A DNA stretch of 64,000 nt from Bacillus sp. es.034 (GTDB taxonomy: Bacteria > Bacillota > Bacilli > Bacillales > Bacillaceae_B): contig NZ_PDIY01000001.1 of NCBI RefSeq assembly GCF_002563655.1, positions 1,643,501-1,707,500 of the forward strand, given 5' to 3'. Shown here piece after piece: positions 19,502-28,134 of this stretch. The notes beneath the pieces are model-generated. The model saw only the letters and a list, made by a program, of their open reading frames with translations. It had not been told where the DNA came from and did no database searches. The position numbers and the translations under genes were made by a program. The number at the start of each line of letters is the position of its first letter. Position 1 is the first letter of the stretch.

Positions 19502-19609
19502 GTTCTGAGGGATATCCTCCATACAGCAGCACTTCAAAGGAATAGGAATAATTTTCACCATGGGAGTCAACAATGGTGAAAGAGTATGAAGAGATGGAGG
19601 AAGAGGAAT

Positions 19610-20137
19610 ATGAAAAAATTATCCCTATTATATATGGTCATGATCACACTCCTTGCAAGCGGATGTGCCATTGAAAACCCGAAAAAGCTGGAAGTGGAAA
19701 TGAAAAATGAGAACGGTGATTCACTGGGGAATGCCACCCTTCAGGAGCAATCTGACGGAGTGGAAGTCGCATTGGATCTCGAAGGACTTCCACCGGGGGA
19801 GCACGGAATCCATATACATGAAAAAGGAGTATGCAAGCGGCCGGATTTCGTATCGTCAGGTAATCACTTCAATCCTGATGACACGAAGCACGGACTGCTT
19901 CATCCTGAAGGGGCCCACGGCGGGGACCTGCCCAACCTCATCGTAGGGGAGGACGGAACGGTGAAGGTGAAGCTCATGGCACCGATGGTTACGTTATCCA
20001 AGGGGAAGACGTCCCTTTTTACTAAAGAAGGGACGTCTCTCATCATTGATGAAAACAAAGACGACGGAATGACACAACCTTCGGGGGATTCCGGTAAACG
20101 CATTGCCTGTGGCGAGATCAAAAGTGACAAGAAATAA
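19610..20137 (+). CDS. Cu/Zn superoxide dismutase-like lipoprotein missing one copper ligand
   Basis: A 175-residue lipoprotein (lipobox ASGC, Cys19) of the Cu/Zn-SOD family, like B. subtilis YojM/SodC. Visible metal residues are His68 and His70 (HGIHIHEKG), bridging His86 (GNHFNP), and the zinc set His94, His103 and Asp106 (GAHGGD); Cys75 and Cys167 match the usual disulfide. The fourth copper ligand, normally His in an IxH(A/x)xxDD context, is Asp147 (IIDENKDD). Zinc binding looks intact, so the fold is likely kept, but dismutase activity is doubtful. The start at 19610 follows GGAGGAAGAGG; a longer frame from 19586 lacks support. Confidence 0.88.
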   Translation: MKKLSLLYMVMITLLASGCAIENPKKLEVEMKNENGDSLGNATLQEQSDGVEVALDLEGLPPGEHGIHIHEKGVCKRPDFVSSGNHFNPDDTKHGLLHPEGAHGGDLPNLIVGEDGTVKVKLMAPMVTLSKGKTSLFTKEGTSLIIDENKDDGMTQPSGDSGKRIACGEIKSDKK

Positions 20138-20144
20138 CCGTTAA

Positions 20145-20192
20145 AAAAATGTACCAGGTAGAATCGGAATGATCCGTACCTGGTACATTTTT
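20145..20192. terminator. Bidirectional terminator between the SOD-like gene and patB
   Basis: AAAAATGTACCAGGTA pairs with TACCTGGTACATTTTT, between convergent genes; the patB stop lies in its right edge. Confidence 0.85.
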
Positions 20193-21354
20193 AATTTAAT
20201 GCGGTCTTTAATCTTTCCAGTCCGTCCATCAGCGTTTCACGTGGACATGCGATGTTCATGCGGACGAAGCCTTCCCCGCCGGGACCATATTTCGTACCCG
20301 GTTCCAATGCAAGTTTCCCTTTTTCTAATAGTCTACTTTTCAGTTCATCATCGGATAGGTTCAACTTCGTGCAATCGATCCAGAGAAGATACGTCCCTTC
20401 TGCTTCCACGACTTGCAGCTGGGGCAGGTGCTCTTCAATGAATTCCTTCGTGACGGTTACATTTTCCTGGAGATAATTCAGGATCTCTTCTAGCCATTGT
20501 TCTCCGTGGCGGTAGGCTGTTTCCATTCCAATGATGCCGAATGTATTGAGAGTAAAGAAGCCCTGTTTTTTATGGATGCCTGCGATCTTTTCCCTGATTT
20601 CGGCATTGGGGGTGATCATGGCTGAAGCCTGTAATCCTGCCAGGTTAAAGGTTTTGCTCGGTGCAATGCACGTAATTGTCATATCCCGGAAGGTATCATC
20701 CAGAGAGGCGAGGGGGATATGCGTATAATGTTTATAAACCAGATCAGAATGGATTTCATCTGAAACAATCAAAACGTTGTACTTGTGACATAATTCAGCC
20801 ATTTTGATCAGCTCTTCTTTCTTCCACACCCGTCCGCTCGGATTATGAGGGTTGCACAGAAGGAATAGCTTCACACCTGTTTTAAGGGATTCTTCAAAGG
20901 CATGAAAGTCGATGGAATATCTCCCTTCGTGATAATGCAGGCGGGCATTGACAATTTCCCTGTCATTATCCTCCACCAGGCTGAAAAAAGGAGTATAGAC
21001 TGGAGATTGGACAAGTACTTTGTCCCCGGGATCAGTGAGTGCCTGAATGATCGTGGATATAGCGGGAACGACTCCGGGGCTGTATTGCAGCCAGGTTGTA
21101 TCGATTTCCCAGCCGTGTCTCTTTTGAACCCAATCTTTTATGCTGGCCGCTGTTTCATCCCCTACAAACGTATAGCCGAAGATTCCATGCTTCAGTCTGT
21201 TCCCGAGAGCTTCCAAGACGGCCTCAGGTGGAAGGAAATCCATATCTGCCACCCACATAGGCAGGACATCGTCTCTCCCGAACACGGTTTTCGTGAGGTC
21301 CCACTTAACGGAGGAGGATCCTTTACGGTTGATGATTTCTTCAAATCTACTCAT
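20191..21354 (-). CDS. patB: PatB/MalY-type cystathionine beta-lyase/aminotransferase
   Basis: A 387-residue fold-type I PLP enzyme of the PatB/MalY group, which cleaves C-S bonds (cystathionine, cysteine conjugates). Features include LPMWVADMDF near the N-terminus, CNPHNPSGR, SDEIHSDL, and the PLP lysine in APSKTFNLAGL (about residue 230). Good GGGGAAAG site. It lies downstream of yugF on the same strand, as in the B. subtilis kinB-patB-yugF locus; the 130-base gap leaves cotranscription open. Confidence 0.87.
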   Translation of the reverse strand: MSRFEEIINRKGSSSVKWDLTKTVFGRDDVLPMWVADMDFLPPEAVLEALGNRLKHGIFGYTFVGDETAASIKDWVQKRHGWEIDTTWLQYSPGVVPAISTIIQALTDPGDKVLVQSPVYTPFFSLVEDNDREIVNARLHYHEGRYSIDFHAFEESLKTGVKLFLLCNPHNPSGRVWKKEELIKMAELCHKYNVLIVSDEIHSDLVYKHYTHIPLASLDDTFRDMTITCIAPSKTFNLAGLQASAMITPNAEIREKIAGIHKKQGFFTLNTFGIIGMETAYRHGEQWLEEILNYLQENVTVTKEFIEEHLPQLQVVEAEGTYLLWIDCTKLNLSDDELKSRLLEKGKLALEPGTKYGPGGEGFVRMNIACPRETLMDGLERLKTALN

Positions 21355-21484
21355 TATTCTTTCCCCTTTCGATTATGTATGTGTAAGTATCATCATATGA
21401 TGGAAACGAAAAAGATGAAAATGATATGTCTTCCCGTTAGTCATTTGATTCCGATTCCAACACAAGAAAAAAAGGGACTTCTCC

Positions 21485-22393
21485 CTACGTTTCAGTGAGA
21501 AGCGTCTGGGAAAGTCCTTTTTGAAATAGAGGCTCTGTCCTGGCCTCATCCGATACTTCATCTGAGGATACGGAAACAAATGAATGAATATTCTCCAATA
21601 CTTCCTTTGGTTTTTCTTCCGGTACAAGATGCCCCGTCTCTTTCAAGACGACGAGTTTCGAGTTGGGGATATCCTGATTCAGCCGTTCTCCCGTTGATAA
21701 AGGTACCACCCTGTCATGTTCTCCCCAAACGAGGAGGCAGGGTGTTTGGATATTTCGCAGGTCATTCACCGATAGATCTCCTTCGCGGTCCCGGATCATC
21801 CTTGTCAGTGCTTTAAAAATATCATCCTCCAGGAAAGGTTTCAAATATCCAAACATCATTTCATCGTCAATCATGGTAGAGTCATGCACGACGTTTTCAA
21901 GATTATTCCGGATCCCAGAGCGAGTTAGCCATAGTTTCACGTAAAGATGGAAAAAAGGGATGTGACTCAGCATCGTGACAGGCCAATTCATCCGCTTTAG
22001 ATATCCTGAACTGCAGAGCAGGACGCCTTTTTTTACTAAGTCAGGGGACTTTTTCATGACATTCAAGGCGATCTGCCCACCCATGGAATGACCCGTCAAG
22101 TGGATATTGCTTACGTTCAGACGGTCTAGTAAGGTGATGACCGTATTGGCAAGATTGTCGTATGAATAAACGAAGCTGTTATGTTTCCCGCTGTTGCCAA
22201 AGGGAGGAAGGTCGATGGAAATGACATTATAATGTTCTTTCAAAAGAGGTGTAAGCCGCCTGAAGCTGAAGGTGGATGACAGGAAACCATGAAGAAGGAC
22301 GAAGGTCTCTCTGGCAGTGGGATGTTCATGATATTCAAAGTAAACATTGGTACCGTTCACCTCCACCACTCTGGAGAAATCGTTTTCCTGCAT
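21485..22393 (-). CDS. yugF: Alpha/beta hydrolase YugF
   Basis: A 302-residue alpha/beta-fold hydrolase. The oxyanion region LLHGFLSS, the nucleophile elbow GHSMGG (Ser about residue 101), an Asp in WGEHDRVVP and the His in KETGHLVPEE complete a plausible triad. The C-terminus is about 30 residues longer than the core fold. The strong AAAGGAGTGAGG site sets the start. Substrate unknown. Confidence 0.83.
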   Translation of the reverse strand: MQENDFSRVVEVNGTNVYFEYHEHPTARETFVLLHGFLSSTFSFRRLTPLLKEHYNVISIDLPPFGNSGKHNSFVYSYDNLANTVITLLDRLNVSNIHLTGHSMGGQIALNVMKKSPDLVKKGVLLCSSGYLKRMNWPVTMLSHIPFFHLYVKLWLTRSGIRNNLENVVHDSTMIDDEMMFGYLKPFLEDDIFKALTRMIRDREGDLSVNDLRNIQTPCLLVWGEHDRVVPLSTGERLNQDIPNSKLVVLKETGHLVPEEKPKEVLENIHSFVSVSSDEVSDEARTEPLFQKGLSQTLLTET

Positions 22394-22572
22394 TTTTCCT
22401 CACTCCTTTCTGGTTTGATTATAGTTATTTTACCCCCAATTCCGTATTTCACACCTTGATTCGATCGTTCTGACATATCCATTCCCTTTAAGGGGGAAAA
22501 TAGGTTGACTCTTTTCATATACGTGACTTCTGATATAATGAAACCATTTAGTGGTGATGAGGAGGAAGCAGA

Positions 22573-23073
22573 ATGCAACTGAGAGAAATGGAGCTTGATT
22601 TAGTAAGGATTCTACAGAAGGATGCAAGGATTTCGACAGAAGATTTAGGGAAAATGCTTCAAGTGCCGGCAAAGGAAATCGAGGAAGCGGTCGTAAAGCT
22701 TGAAAAAGCGAATATTCTTGTCAGATACAGCTCGATTGTTGACTGGTCGAAAGTGGAAGGCCATGAAGGAGTGACGGCCATGATCGATGTGAAAGTCGCT
22801 CCGAAAAGAGGGGTGGGCTTTGATGAAGTGGCTCACCGGATTTACCGGTATAAAGAAGTGAAAAGCGTCTACCTGATGTCAGGGGCGTACGACCTTTCCG
22901 TGACGGTGGAAGGGCGGTCCATGCATGAAGTGGCAACATTTGTGTCTGAAAAGCTCTCCACCCTGGATTCTGTCTTATCAACGACCACACATTTTCAATT
23001 GAAGAAATATAAGCATGATGGAACGATCTTCGGTGATCATGGAGAAGATAGAAGAATCGTGGTGTCACCATGA
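22573..23073 (+). CDS. alaR: Lrp/AsnC family regulator AlaR
   Basis: A 166-residue Lrp/AsnC-type regulator: N-terminal winged helix (LDLVRILQKDARISTEDLGK) and a C-terminal RAM ligand-binding domain (VTAMIDVKVAPKRGVGFDEV onward). In B. subtilis the homologue controls alanine transaminase genes. It overlaps alaT by four bases (ATGA), so the regulator and enzyme are cotranslated and it probably autoregulates. GATGAGGAGG upstream. Confidence 0.87.
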   Translation: MQLREMELDLVRILQKDARISTEDLGKMLQVPAKEIEEAVVKLEKANILVRYSSIVDWSKVEGHEGVTAMIDVKVAPKRGVGFDEVAHRIYRYKEVKSVYLMSGAYDLSVTVEGRSMHEVATFVSEKLSTLDSVLSTTTHFQLKKYKHDGTIFGDHGEDRRIVVSP

Positions 23074-24239
23074 CAACAAAGACATCGTACATAGCTCAAT
23101 CCGTTAAGAATTTAAAGCCTTCAGGAATCAGGAAATTCTTCGATCTTGCTGCCAATATGGAAGGGGTCATTTCCTTAGGCGTTGGGGAGCCGGATTTCAT
23201 CACCTCCTGGACGGTGAGGGAAGCGGCGATTCTTTCCTTGGAACAAGGATATACCTCTTATACTGCGAATGCGGGACTTCTCGAGTTGAGGGAAAAGATT
23301 GCCCGGTATATGAAAGAGGGGTACTCGGTTGATTATGATCCGAAAACGGAAATCATCGTGACGGTGGGAGCTTCACAGGCACTTGATATCAGCATGAGGG
23401 CCATCATCGATCAGGGAGATGAAGTGATTATCGTGGAACCGGGCTTCGTTTCGTACGTTCCCCTTGTCCAATTGGCGGGAGGAGTGCCGGTAACCGTCGA
23501 AACCAAACCGGAAAATGGCTTCAAGCTCACAGCTGAAGAACTCGAAGCTGCCATCACACCAAAAACAAAAGCTGTGTTGCTTTGTTCACCGAACAATCCG
23601 ACAGGGACGGTCCTTGAAAGGGGAAATTTAGAAAGTCTGGCTGAAGTGATCCGGAAGCATGATCTCGTCGTCTTATCAGATGAAATTTATGCGGAGCTTG
23701 CCTATGACCACCACCATGTATCAATCGCTTCCCTGGAAGACATGAGAAAAAGGACCATCGTCATCAACGGCTTCTCGAAAGGGTTCGCCATGACGGGCTG
23801 GAGGCTCGGCTATATATGCGCCCCTGAAGAGATTGCTTCATCCTTATTGAAGATCCATCAGTACGCCATGATGTGTGCGTCGACCCCTGCACAATATGCA
23901 GCAGTCGAGGCACTGGATAAAGGGATGGACGATGTGATGGAAATGAAGAGAAGTTACCGTCACCGCCGTCACTATTTTGTCGACTCCCTGAACGAATTAG
24001 GATTAACATGCCACACCCCGGGAGGAGCGTTCTATGCCTTTCCTTCCATTCAAAAGACGGGAATGTCTTCAGGGGAATTTGCAGAAAAGCTCTTGATGGA
24101 AGAGAAAGTGGCAGTTGTGCCCGGTAATGTATTCGGGAAAGGTGGAGAAGGGTTTATCCGTTGTTCTTATGCATCGAGCATGGAGCAGCTGCAGGAAGCT
24201 GTGAAACGGATGAAGCGGTTTGTGGAGAATCACAGTTAA
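23070..24239 (+). CDS. alaT: Aminotransferase class I, probable alanine transaminase AlaT
   Basis: A 389-residue PLP aminotransferase (family Igamma). Motifs include SLGVGEPDF near residue 30, YTANAGLLELR, CSPNNPTGTV, SDEIYAEL, the PLP lysine in NGFSKGFAMTGWRLG, and the carboxylate-binding Arg in FIRCSYA. Coupling to alaR supports a role in alanine synthesis from pyruvate and glutamate, as reported for B. subtilis YugH; the substrate is inferred. Confidence 0.87.
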   Translation: MTTKTSYIAQSVKNLKPSGIRKFFDLAANMEGVISLGVGEPDFITSWTVREAAILSLEQGYTSYTANAGLLELREKIARYMKEGYSVDYDPKTEIIVTVGASQALDISMRAIIDQGDEVIIVEPGFVSYVPLVQLAGGVPVTVETKPENGFKLTAEELEAAITPKTKAVLLCSPNNPTGTVLERGNLESLAEVIRKHDLVVLSDEIYAELAYDHHHVSIASLEDMRKRTIVINGFSKGFAMTGWRLGYICAPEEIASSLLKIHQYAMMCASTPAQYAAVEALDKGMDDVMEMKRSYRHRRHYFVDSLNELGLTCHTPGGAFYAFPSIQKTGMSSGEFAEKLLMEEKVAVVPGNVFGKGGEGFIRCSYASSMEQLQEAVKRMKRFVENHS

Positions 24240-24258
24240 TGAATTAGGTATACATTGA

Positions 24259-24300
24259 AGGATGCCTGGCACACGATTCCCGGTTGGTGCCAGGCATCCT
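24259..24300 (+). terminator. Hairpin after alaT
   Basis: AGGATGCCTGGCAC and GTGCCAGGCATCCT form a perfect 14-bp stem; the following T tract is weak. The TGCCTGGCAC core resembles common Bacillus terminator hairpins. Confidence 0.6.
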
Positions 24301-24432
24301 TATAAATGCGCAAAAAAATAGGACGATACCATGATCGTCCAACAAATGAAAACAAAAGGGGGAATACTTAGAAAGCTTATTTTTAGTATGACCCCTTTTT
24401 TGTTTCTCTATACATCTTTATTAAAAAAGTTT

Positions 24433-24804
24433 TTATGAATCTTGTGTTTCATACTTCAATTCATATAGCATTTGCATCACCCTTAGAAAATCCTCTTCTG
24501 AGAATTCCTTGGCCTTGCGAAGGATGAGCTTCGTCCGCTTGGGACCCAGTTCTTTGATCAACTGCTCCATTTCTGCATCTATTCCTGCAGGTGGATGGTC
24601 TTTCACTTCCCGTTCCATAAGCTCGGAAGCAGGAATATCGAGAACAGTGGAAAGCTTAAGGATGGTTTGGGTATCGGGTATCTGCAGATCGGATTCATAT
24701 TTCTCAATCGTTTTTGTTCCCAAACGGGCCCGTAAAGCAAGCTCTTGTTGAGATAATTTACGCTCTTCCCTTACTCGTTTCAGATTTTCACCAAAATGAG
24801 ACAT
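24433..24804 (-). CDS. XRE-family helix-turn-helix regulator
   Basis: A 123-residue regulator with an N-terminal Cro/C1-type helix-turn-helix (residues 6-62; LSQQELALRARLGTKTIEKYE) and a charged helical C-terminal half, possibly for oligomerisation. Single gene between alaT and the sodium symporter, both convergent or separate. AGGAGG before the ATG. Target genes unknown; no toxin partner is visible next to it. Confidence 0.8.
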   Translation of the reverse strand: MSHFGENLKRVREERKLSQQELALRARLGTKTIEKYESDLQIPDTQTILKLSTVLDIPASELMEREVKDHPPAGIDAEMEQLIKELGPKRTKLILRKAKEFSEEDFLRVMQMLYELKYETQDS

Positions 24805-24906
24805 AGCTATATTCCCTCCTCTTAAATGACTTCCTTCTATCTTTAGTTTATCACCAATTGGAAAAAATTAGCCCGGTAACCCGTGAACAAAATGTTACAT
24901 AAATAA

Positions 24907-24945
24907 AAGGTCCGTCCCTCATGGTGGGGGACGGACCTTCATTCA
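24907..24945 (-). terminator. Terminator after the sodium symporter gene, GGGACGGACC family
   Basis: AAGGTCCGTCCC (24907-24918) pairs with GGGACGGACCTT (24928-24939); read on the minus strand it ends in TTTTATTT. Contains two copies of the recurring 12-base word. Confidence 0.75.
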
Positions 24946-26274
24946 TTAGGATATGAAAACGAGTATGATCGCTACTGGTACGATGTAGCGCAGGAGGAAG
25001 ATCCAGCTGTTGAATAATCCTCTGGAGATGGATGAACCGGATTGAAGTTCAGTCCAGACATCCTCCCGTTTCAACCGATAGGATACGAAGATGGAAATGA
25101 GTAATGCACCTACAGGCAATCCGAAGTTACTCGTTATATAATCAGCGAAATCGAAGAAGTTCTTGCCTCCGATAAGAAACTCATCGAATACACCAAATGA
25201 TAGAGCGCTCGGGATTCCCGCAATGAAAACGAGGATCCCGATCAGCCAAGTAAACGGCACTCGTTTGTTCTGATTCCCCTTGGACAAGGCAGCGACCCCG
25301 ATCTCTAAGATGGAGAAAGCCGATGTCAGGGTGGCAAACAGTAACAGGATAAGGAACACGGTTAAGAATATCCCACCGAATGCAATCTCATTGAAAACGG
25401 CAGGAAGGACCACAAAGGCAATCCCGGGTCCTTCATCAGGTTTGAAGCCGAGTGCATACACGGCCGGGAAGATCACCAGACCCGCGAGCAGGGAAATAAA
25501 GATATTCAGACTTGAAACACTGATGGCGGACCTGGGCATGCTGTCTTCTTTGGATAGATACGATGCATACGTCACCATGACGGATAGACCCACCGTTAAA
25601 GCAAAGAATGCTTGTCCCAGTGCGAGGAGGACCGTCTCTCCATTCAAATAACTCCAATCAGGGAGTAGCAGGAAGCGTACACCTTCCATCGCCCCATCCA
25701 ATGTCAGGGACCTGACCACCAGAATAATAAATAATATGAATAGTGCAGGCATCATATAGCGACTGGCACGTTCGATCCCTTTCTGAATCCCGCCCTGTAC
25801 GACAAGAATCGTGATGACGATGAAGGCGAACTGAGCGATCAGAACTTCTTTTGGATTCGCTATGATGCTTTCAAACAGAGCGCCATATTGTTCTTGCGAT
25901 TTTCCTATCAAAGAGCCTGTCACACTTCTTGCCAAATAGGAAAGAATCCATCCTCCCACCACACTATAAAAGGATAAGATGATGAACGATACCACCGTTC
26001 CCAAATAACCGATCCAGTGCCAACGGGAATGAGGGGCCAATATTTTATAAGAAGTAACAGCATCCGCCCCGGCGCGCCTTCCAATGACAAATTCAGCGAG
26101 AAGGATGGGGGTCCCAATTAAAACGGTAAAAAGTATAAAGAGCAAGAAGAAAACACCCCCGCCATTCGCACCGGCCATATAAGGGAATTTCCAAATCGCA
26201 CCCAAGCCGATGGCAGACCCTGCAGCTGCCAGGATAAAGCCTATCTTAGAAGTCCATTGATCTTTCTTGGCCAT
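24946..26274 (-). CDS. Sodium-dependent transporter of the SNF/NSS family
   Basis: A 442-residue, eleven- to twelve-helix protein of the neurotransmitter:sodium symporter family (LeuT-like; B. subtilis relatives YocR/YhdH). The unwound helix 1 region GFILAAAGSAIGLGAIWKFP (about residues 11-30) carries the sodium and substrate residues. Strong GAAAGGGGG site. It probably imports an amino acid with Na+, which fits a cell that maintains a sodium gradient with Mrp; the substrate is not deducible. Confidence 0.88.
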   Translation of the reverse strand: MAKKDQWTSKIGFILAAAGSAIGLGAIWKFPYMAGANGGGVFFLLFILFTVLIGTPILLAEFVIGRRAGADAVTSYKILAPHSRWHWIGYLGTVVSFIILSFYSVVGGWILSYLARSVTGSLIGKSQEQYGALFESIIANPKEVLIAQFAFIVITILVVQGGIQKGIERASRYMMPALFILFIILVVRSLTLDGAMEGVRFLLLPDWSYLNGETVLLALGQAFFALTVGLSVMVTYASYLSKEDSMPRSAISVSSLNIFISLLAGLVIFPAVYALGFKPDEGPGIAFVVLPAVFNEIAFGGIFLTVFLILLLFATLTSAFSILEIGVAALSKGNQNKRVPFTWLIGILVFIAGIPSALSFGVFDEFLIGGKNFFDFADYITSNFGLPVGALLISIFVSYRLKREDVWTELQSGSSISRGLFNSWIFLLRYIVPVAIILVFIS

Positions 26275-26605
26275 ACGTAAGATCCCCCTTTCAAAAATTA
26301 AGATTTTTCAATCGTACTATGTTTTAGTACCTCTGTACACCGGATTTTTAAATTTTCAATAAATGGGGTATAGGACATGTAATGGTATGAATGAAGAAAG
26401 AATAGCACCGCATTTCCATTTATTATGAGTGAAAACGCTTAAAAACATTACTTTTCAACTAATTTTTAGAAAAGAAGTCAAAAACAAGGCAAATAGACTG
26501 GAAAATTTCTGAATATGTAGTATACTAATTGTAACAAAACGTTCACAAATTATTCTTTTTTTCGCCACAATTGAAAGCGTTTACTACAAAAATGGAGGAA
26601 TTGAA
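26275..26605. promoter_or_regulatory. Intergenic region with two cre-like sites
   Basis: Two matches to the CcpA catabolite-response element occur: TGAAAACGCTTAAA at 26430-26443 and TGAAAGCGTTTACT at 26572-26585. The second lies between a probable TATACT-type promoter (about 26520) and the ribosome site of the 95-residue gene, a position suited to repression by CcpA. No gene is seen in this 331-base stretch. Confidence 0.55.
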
Positions 26606-26893
26606 ATGGATGTCTTTCTAGTATACCTATTCGTCGCAACGGCAACTCCACTTTTTCTTTGGGTCGAACATCGTAAATGGGCGGTCCTTCACATCCCATT
26701 TGTTATAGCCTTATGGTCAGTGTTTATCTATTATGTAGCGGTACCGGAACTCGGAGGATGGGGACATGTAACCCTATGGAGTCTGTTCGTGGCTAATCTT
26801 GCATTCGCACATATCGCAGCCTTCATGTTATATGCCGTTCCATTTATCCAAAAGCAAAGAAAGAAAAAATCGACGACTGTCAAGAACTTTTAG
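26606..26893 (+). CDS. Small polytopic membrane protein
   Basis: A 95-residue protein with three hydrophobic segments (about residues 3-15, 27-45 and 58-80) and a basic tail KQRKKKS. ATGGAGG ribosome site eight bases upstream; cre-like sites upstream suggest glucose repression. Not recognised from a named family; function unknown. Confidence 0.65.
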   Translation: MDVFLVYLFVATATPLFLWVEHRKWAVLHIPFVIALWSVFIYYVAVPELGGWGHVTLWSLFVANLAFAHIAAFMLYAVPFIQKQRKKKSTTVKNF

Positions 26894-26927
26894 TCTGACC
26901 CGTATTTCATTGGGTTGGGCTTTTTTT
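26890..26927 (+). terminator. Terminator after the 95-residue membrane protein gene
   Basis: AGTCTGACCC pairs with GGGTTGGGCT using several G-T pairs, followed by nine T. Confidence 0.7.
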
Positions 26928-26994
26928 TTGCACTGAGGATGATTTCATGTAATCGGACGGAAGACTGAAAATATATAATAGAAGGAGAGAGGTA

Positions 26995-27063
26995 TTGGAA
27001 CATCCTGCAACTAAAACAAAAGGCACCGCAACGCACCGGTTTCACTCTGTTTTAATAAAATGA
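26995..27063 (+). CDS. Possible 22-residue leader peptide upstream of yugI
   Basis: A TTG-started 22-codon frame (LEHPATKTKGTATHRFHSVL...) is preceded by GAAGGAGAGAGG at ideal spacing and by an AT-rich TATAAT stretch (26972-26979). It is basic and Thr/His-rich. It could be a real small protein or chance; no homologue is known to me. It ends 161 bases before yugI, upstream of the yugI promoter. Confidence 0.3.
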   Translation: MEHPATKTKGTATHRFHSVLIK

Positions 27064-27144
27064 ATTATTGGGAAGCATAACTAGTGAGAAAGCAAATATA
27101 GACGGATTGTAGGATGTATATGAATGAGGGTAAAGAAAATCCCT

Positions 27145-27173
27145 TTGCTGAATTCGCGATTCTATGATATAAT
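27145..27173 (+). promoter_or_regulatory. yugI promoter
   Basis: TTGCTG (27145-27150) and TATAAT (27168-27173) separated by 17 bases, 51 bases before the yugI start. Good sigma-A-type promoter. Confidence 0.7.
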
Positions 27174-27224
27174 CTACAATTGCGTGTAAAGACGAAAAAT
27201 AATATATATACTAGGAGTGTTACC

Positions 27225-27638
27225 ATGACTACAAAATTCGAAACAGGAACTGTTGTAACAGGTAAAGTTACAGGCATTCAACCATACGGTGCATTCGTTG
27301 CACTTGACGAAGAAACTCAAGGATTAGTTCATATCTCTGAAATCACTCACGGATTTGTTAAAGACGTTAGTGAGCACCTTTCAGTAGGCGACGAAGTAAA
27401 GGTTAAAGTATTATCAGTGGACGAAGCAGCTGGTAAAATCAGCCTTTCTATCCGTGCTACAGAAGAAGCTCCTGCTCAACAAGCGAAGCCGGCAGCAGCG
27501 AAAAAGCCTCGCCGTCAAGGTCAAGGAAGTGTGAAACAAGCAACTGAAGAAACAACTCCAGCAGGTTTCAACACTCTTAAGGACAAGCTTGAAGAGTGGA
27601 TTGAGCAATCAGAACGTCAAGATCTAATCAAGAAATAA
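27225..27638 (+). CDS. yugI: S1 RNA-binding domain protein YugI (general stress protein 13)
   Basis: A 137-residue protein with a single S1 domain (about residues 5-76: GTVVTGKVTGIQPYGAFVAL, GLVHISEI, VKVKVLSVD) and a basic linker KKPRRQGQG, then a helical tail. B. subtilis YugI is known as general stress protein 13 and related proteins bind ribosomes. The ATG at 27225 follows AGGAGTG; the longer frame from 27180 lies over the promoter. A role in translation or RNA binding is inferred. Confidence 0.87.
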   Translation: MTTKFETGTVVTGKVTGIQPYGAFVALDEETQGLVHISEITHGFVKDVSEHLSVGDEVKVKVLSVDEAAGKISLSIRATEEAPAQQAKPAAAKKPRRQGQGSVKQATEETTPAGFNTLKDKLEEWIEQSERQDLIKK

Positions 27639-27649
27639 TAGTACCAGGT

Positions 27650-27686
27650 AAAAGACTGTCCATTCGTTAGGCAGTCTTTTTTTGTT
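27650..27686 (+). terminator. Terminator after yugI
   Basis: AAAGACTGTCC...GGCAGTCTTTTTTT hairpin with T-run. Confidence 0.75.
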
Positions 27687-27781
27687 TTTTTACACTCCAG
27701 TTAATTTCTTTTATAATAGAGGTTTTACCTATATCGTATCGAAAAAGTATTACAGAAGGTGAATAGGGAAGGTGGCAGGAA

Positions 27782-28017
27782 TTGAAAGAGAAAATCAGTG
27801 ATCTAATAGCCTGGGATGAATGCCCTCACGTTCTTTATGCCTATCAAGATAGAGAATGTTACTTAAATAATGCGATAACCTATACACTTGATGGGATTGA
27901 TATGGGAGGAACTGTCCTTTTGATTGAAAACGAGATGCTTTAAAGAAAAGTCACGGGCACCTCATGTCAGATGAAGATATTGTGACCTCGAAAATATATA
28001 GTAAGCAAATTAGATAG
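27782..28017 (+). pseudogene. Remnant of a MEDS-domain sensor protein with its middle deleted
   Basis: A TTG-started 53-codon frame (27782-27943, ribosome site GGAAGGTGG) reads HVLYAYQDRECYLNNAITYT and GTVLLIENEML, which looks like the N-terminus of MEDS-domain proteins (DcmR-type sensory domain). Seventy bases on, in a different frame, HLMSDEDIVTSKIYS (about 27958-28017) resembles the C-terminus of the same family. The roughly 130 residues expected between them are missing, so this is most likely a gene collapsed by an internal out-of-frame deletion. A terminator follows at 28028. Confidence 0.55.
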
Positions 28018-28027
28018 TGACAAGTAA

Positions 28028-28061
28028 GATGGTCCTCAAAATGTTGGGATCATCTTTTTTT
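28028..28061 (+). terminator. Terminator after the MEDS remnant
   Basis: AGATGGTCCT pairs with TGGGATCATCT (one G-T-rich turn) followed by TTTTTTTA; its survival suggests the original gene's transcription unit ended here. Confidence 0.65.
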
Positions 28062-28134
28062 ATATGAACGTTGTCATATGATGAGAGGATTCATCATAAA
28101 TTAACGAAAAATAAAGAATTTTACAACAATATAC

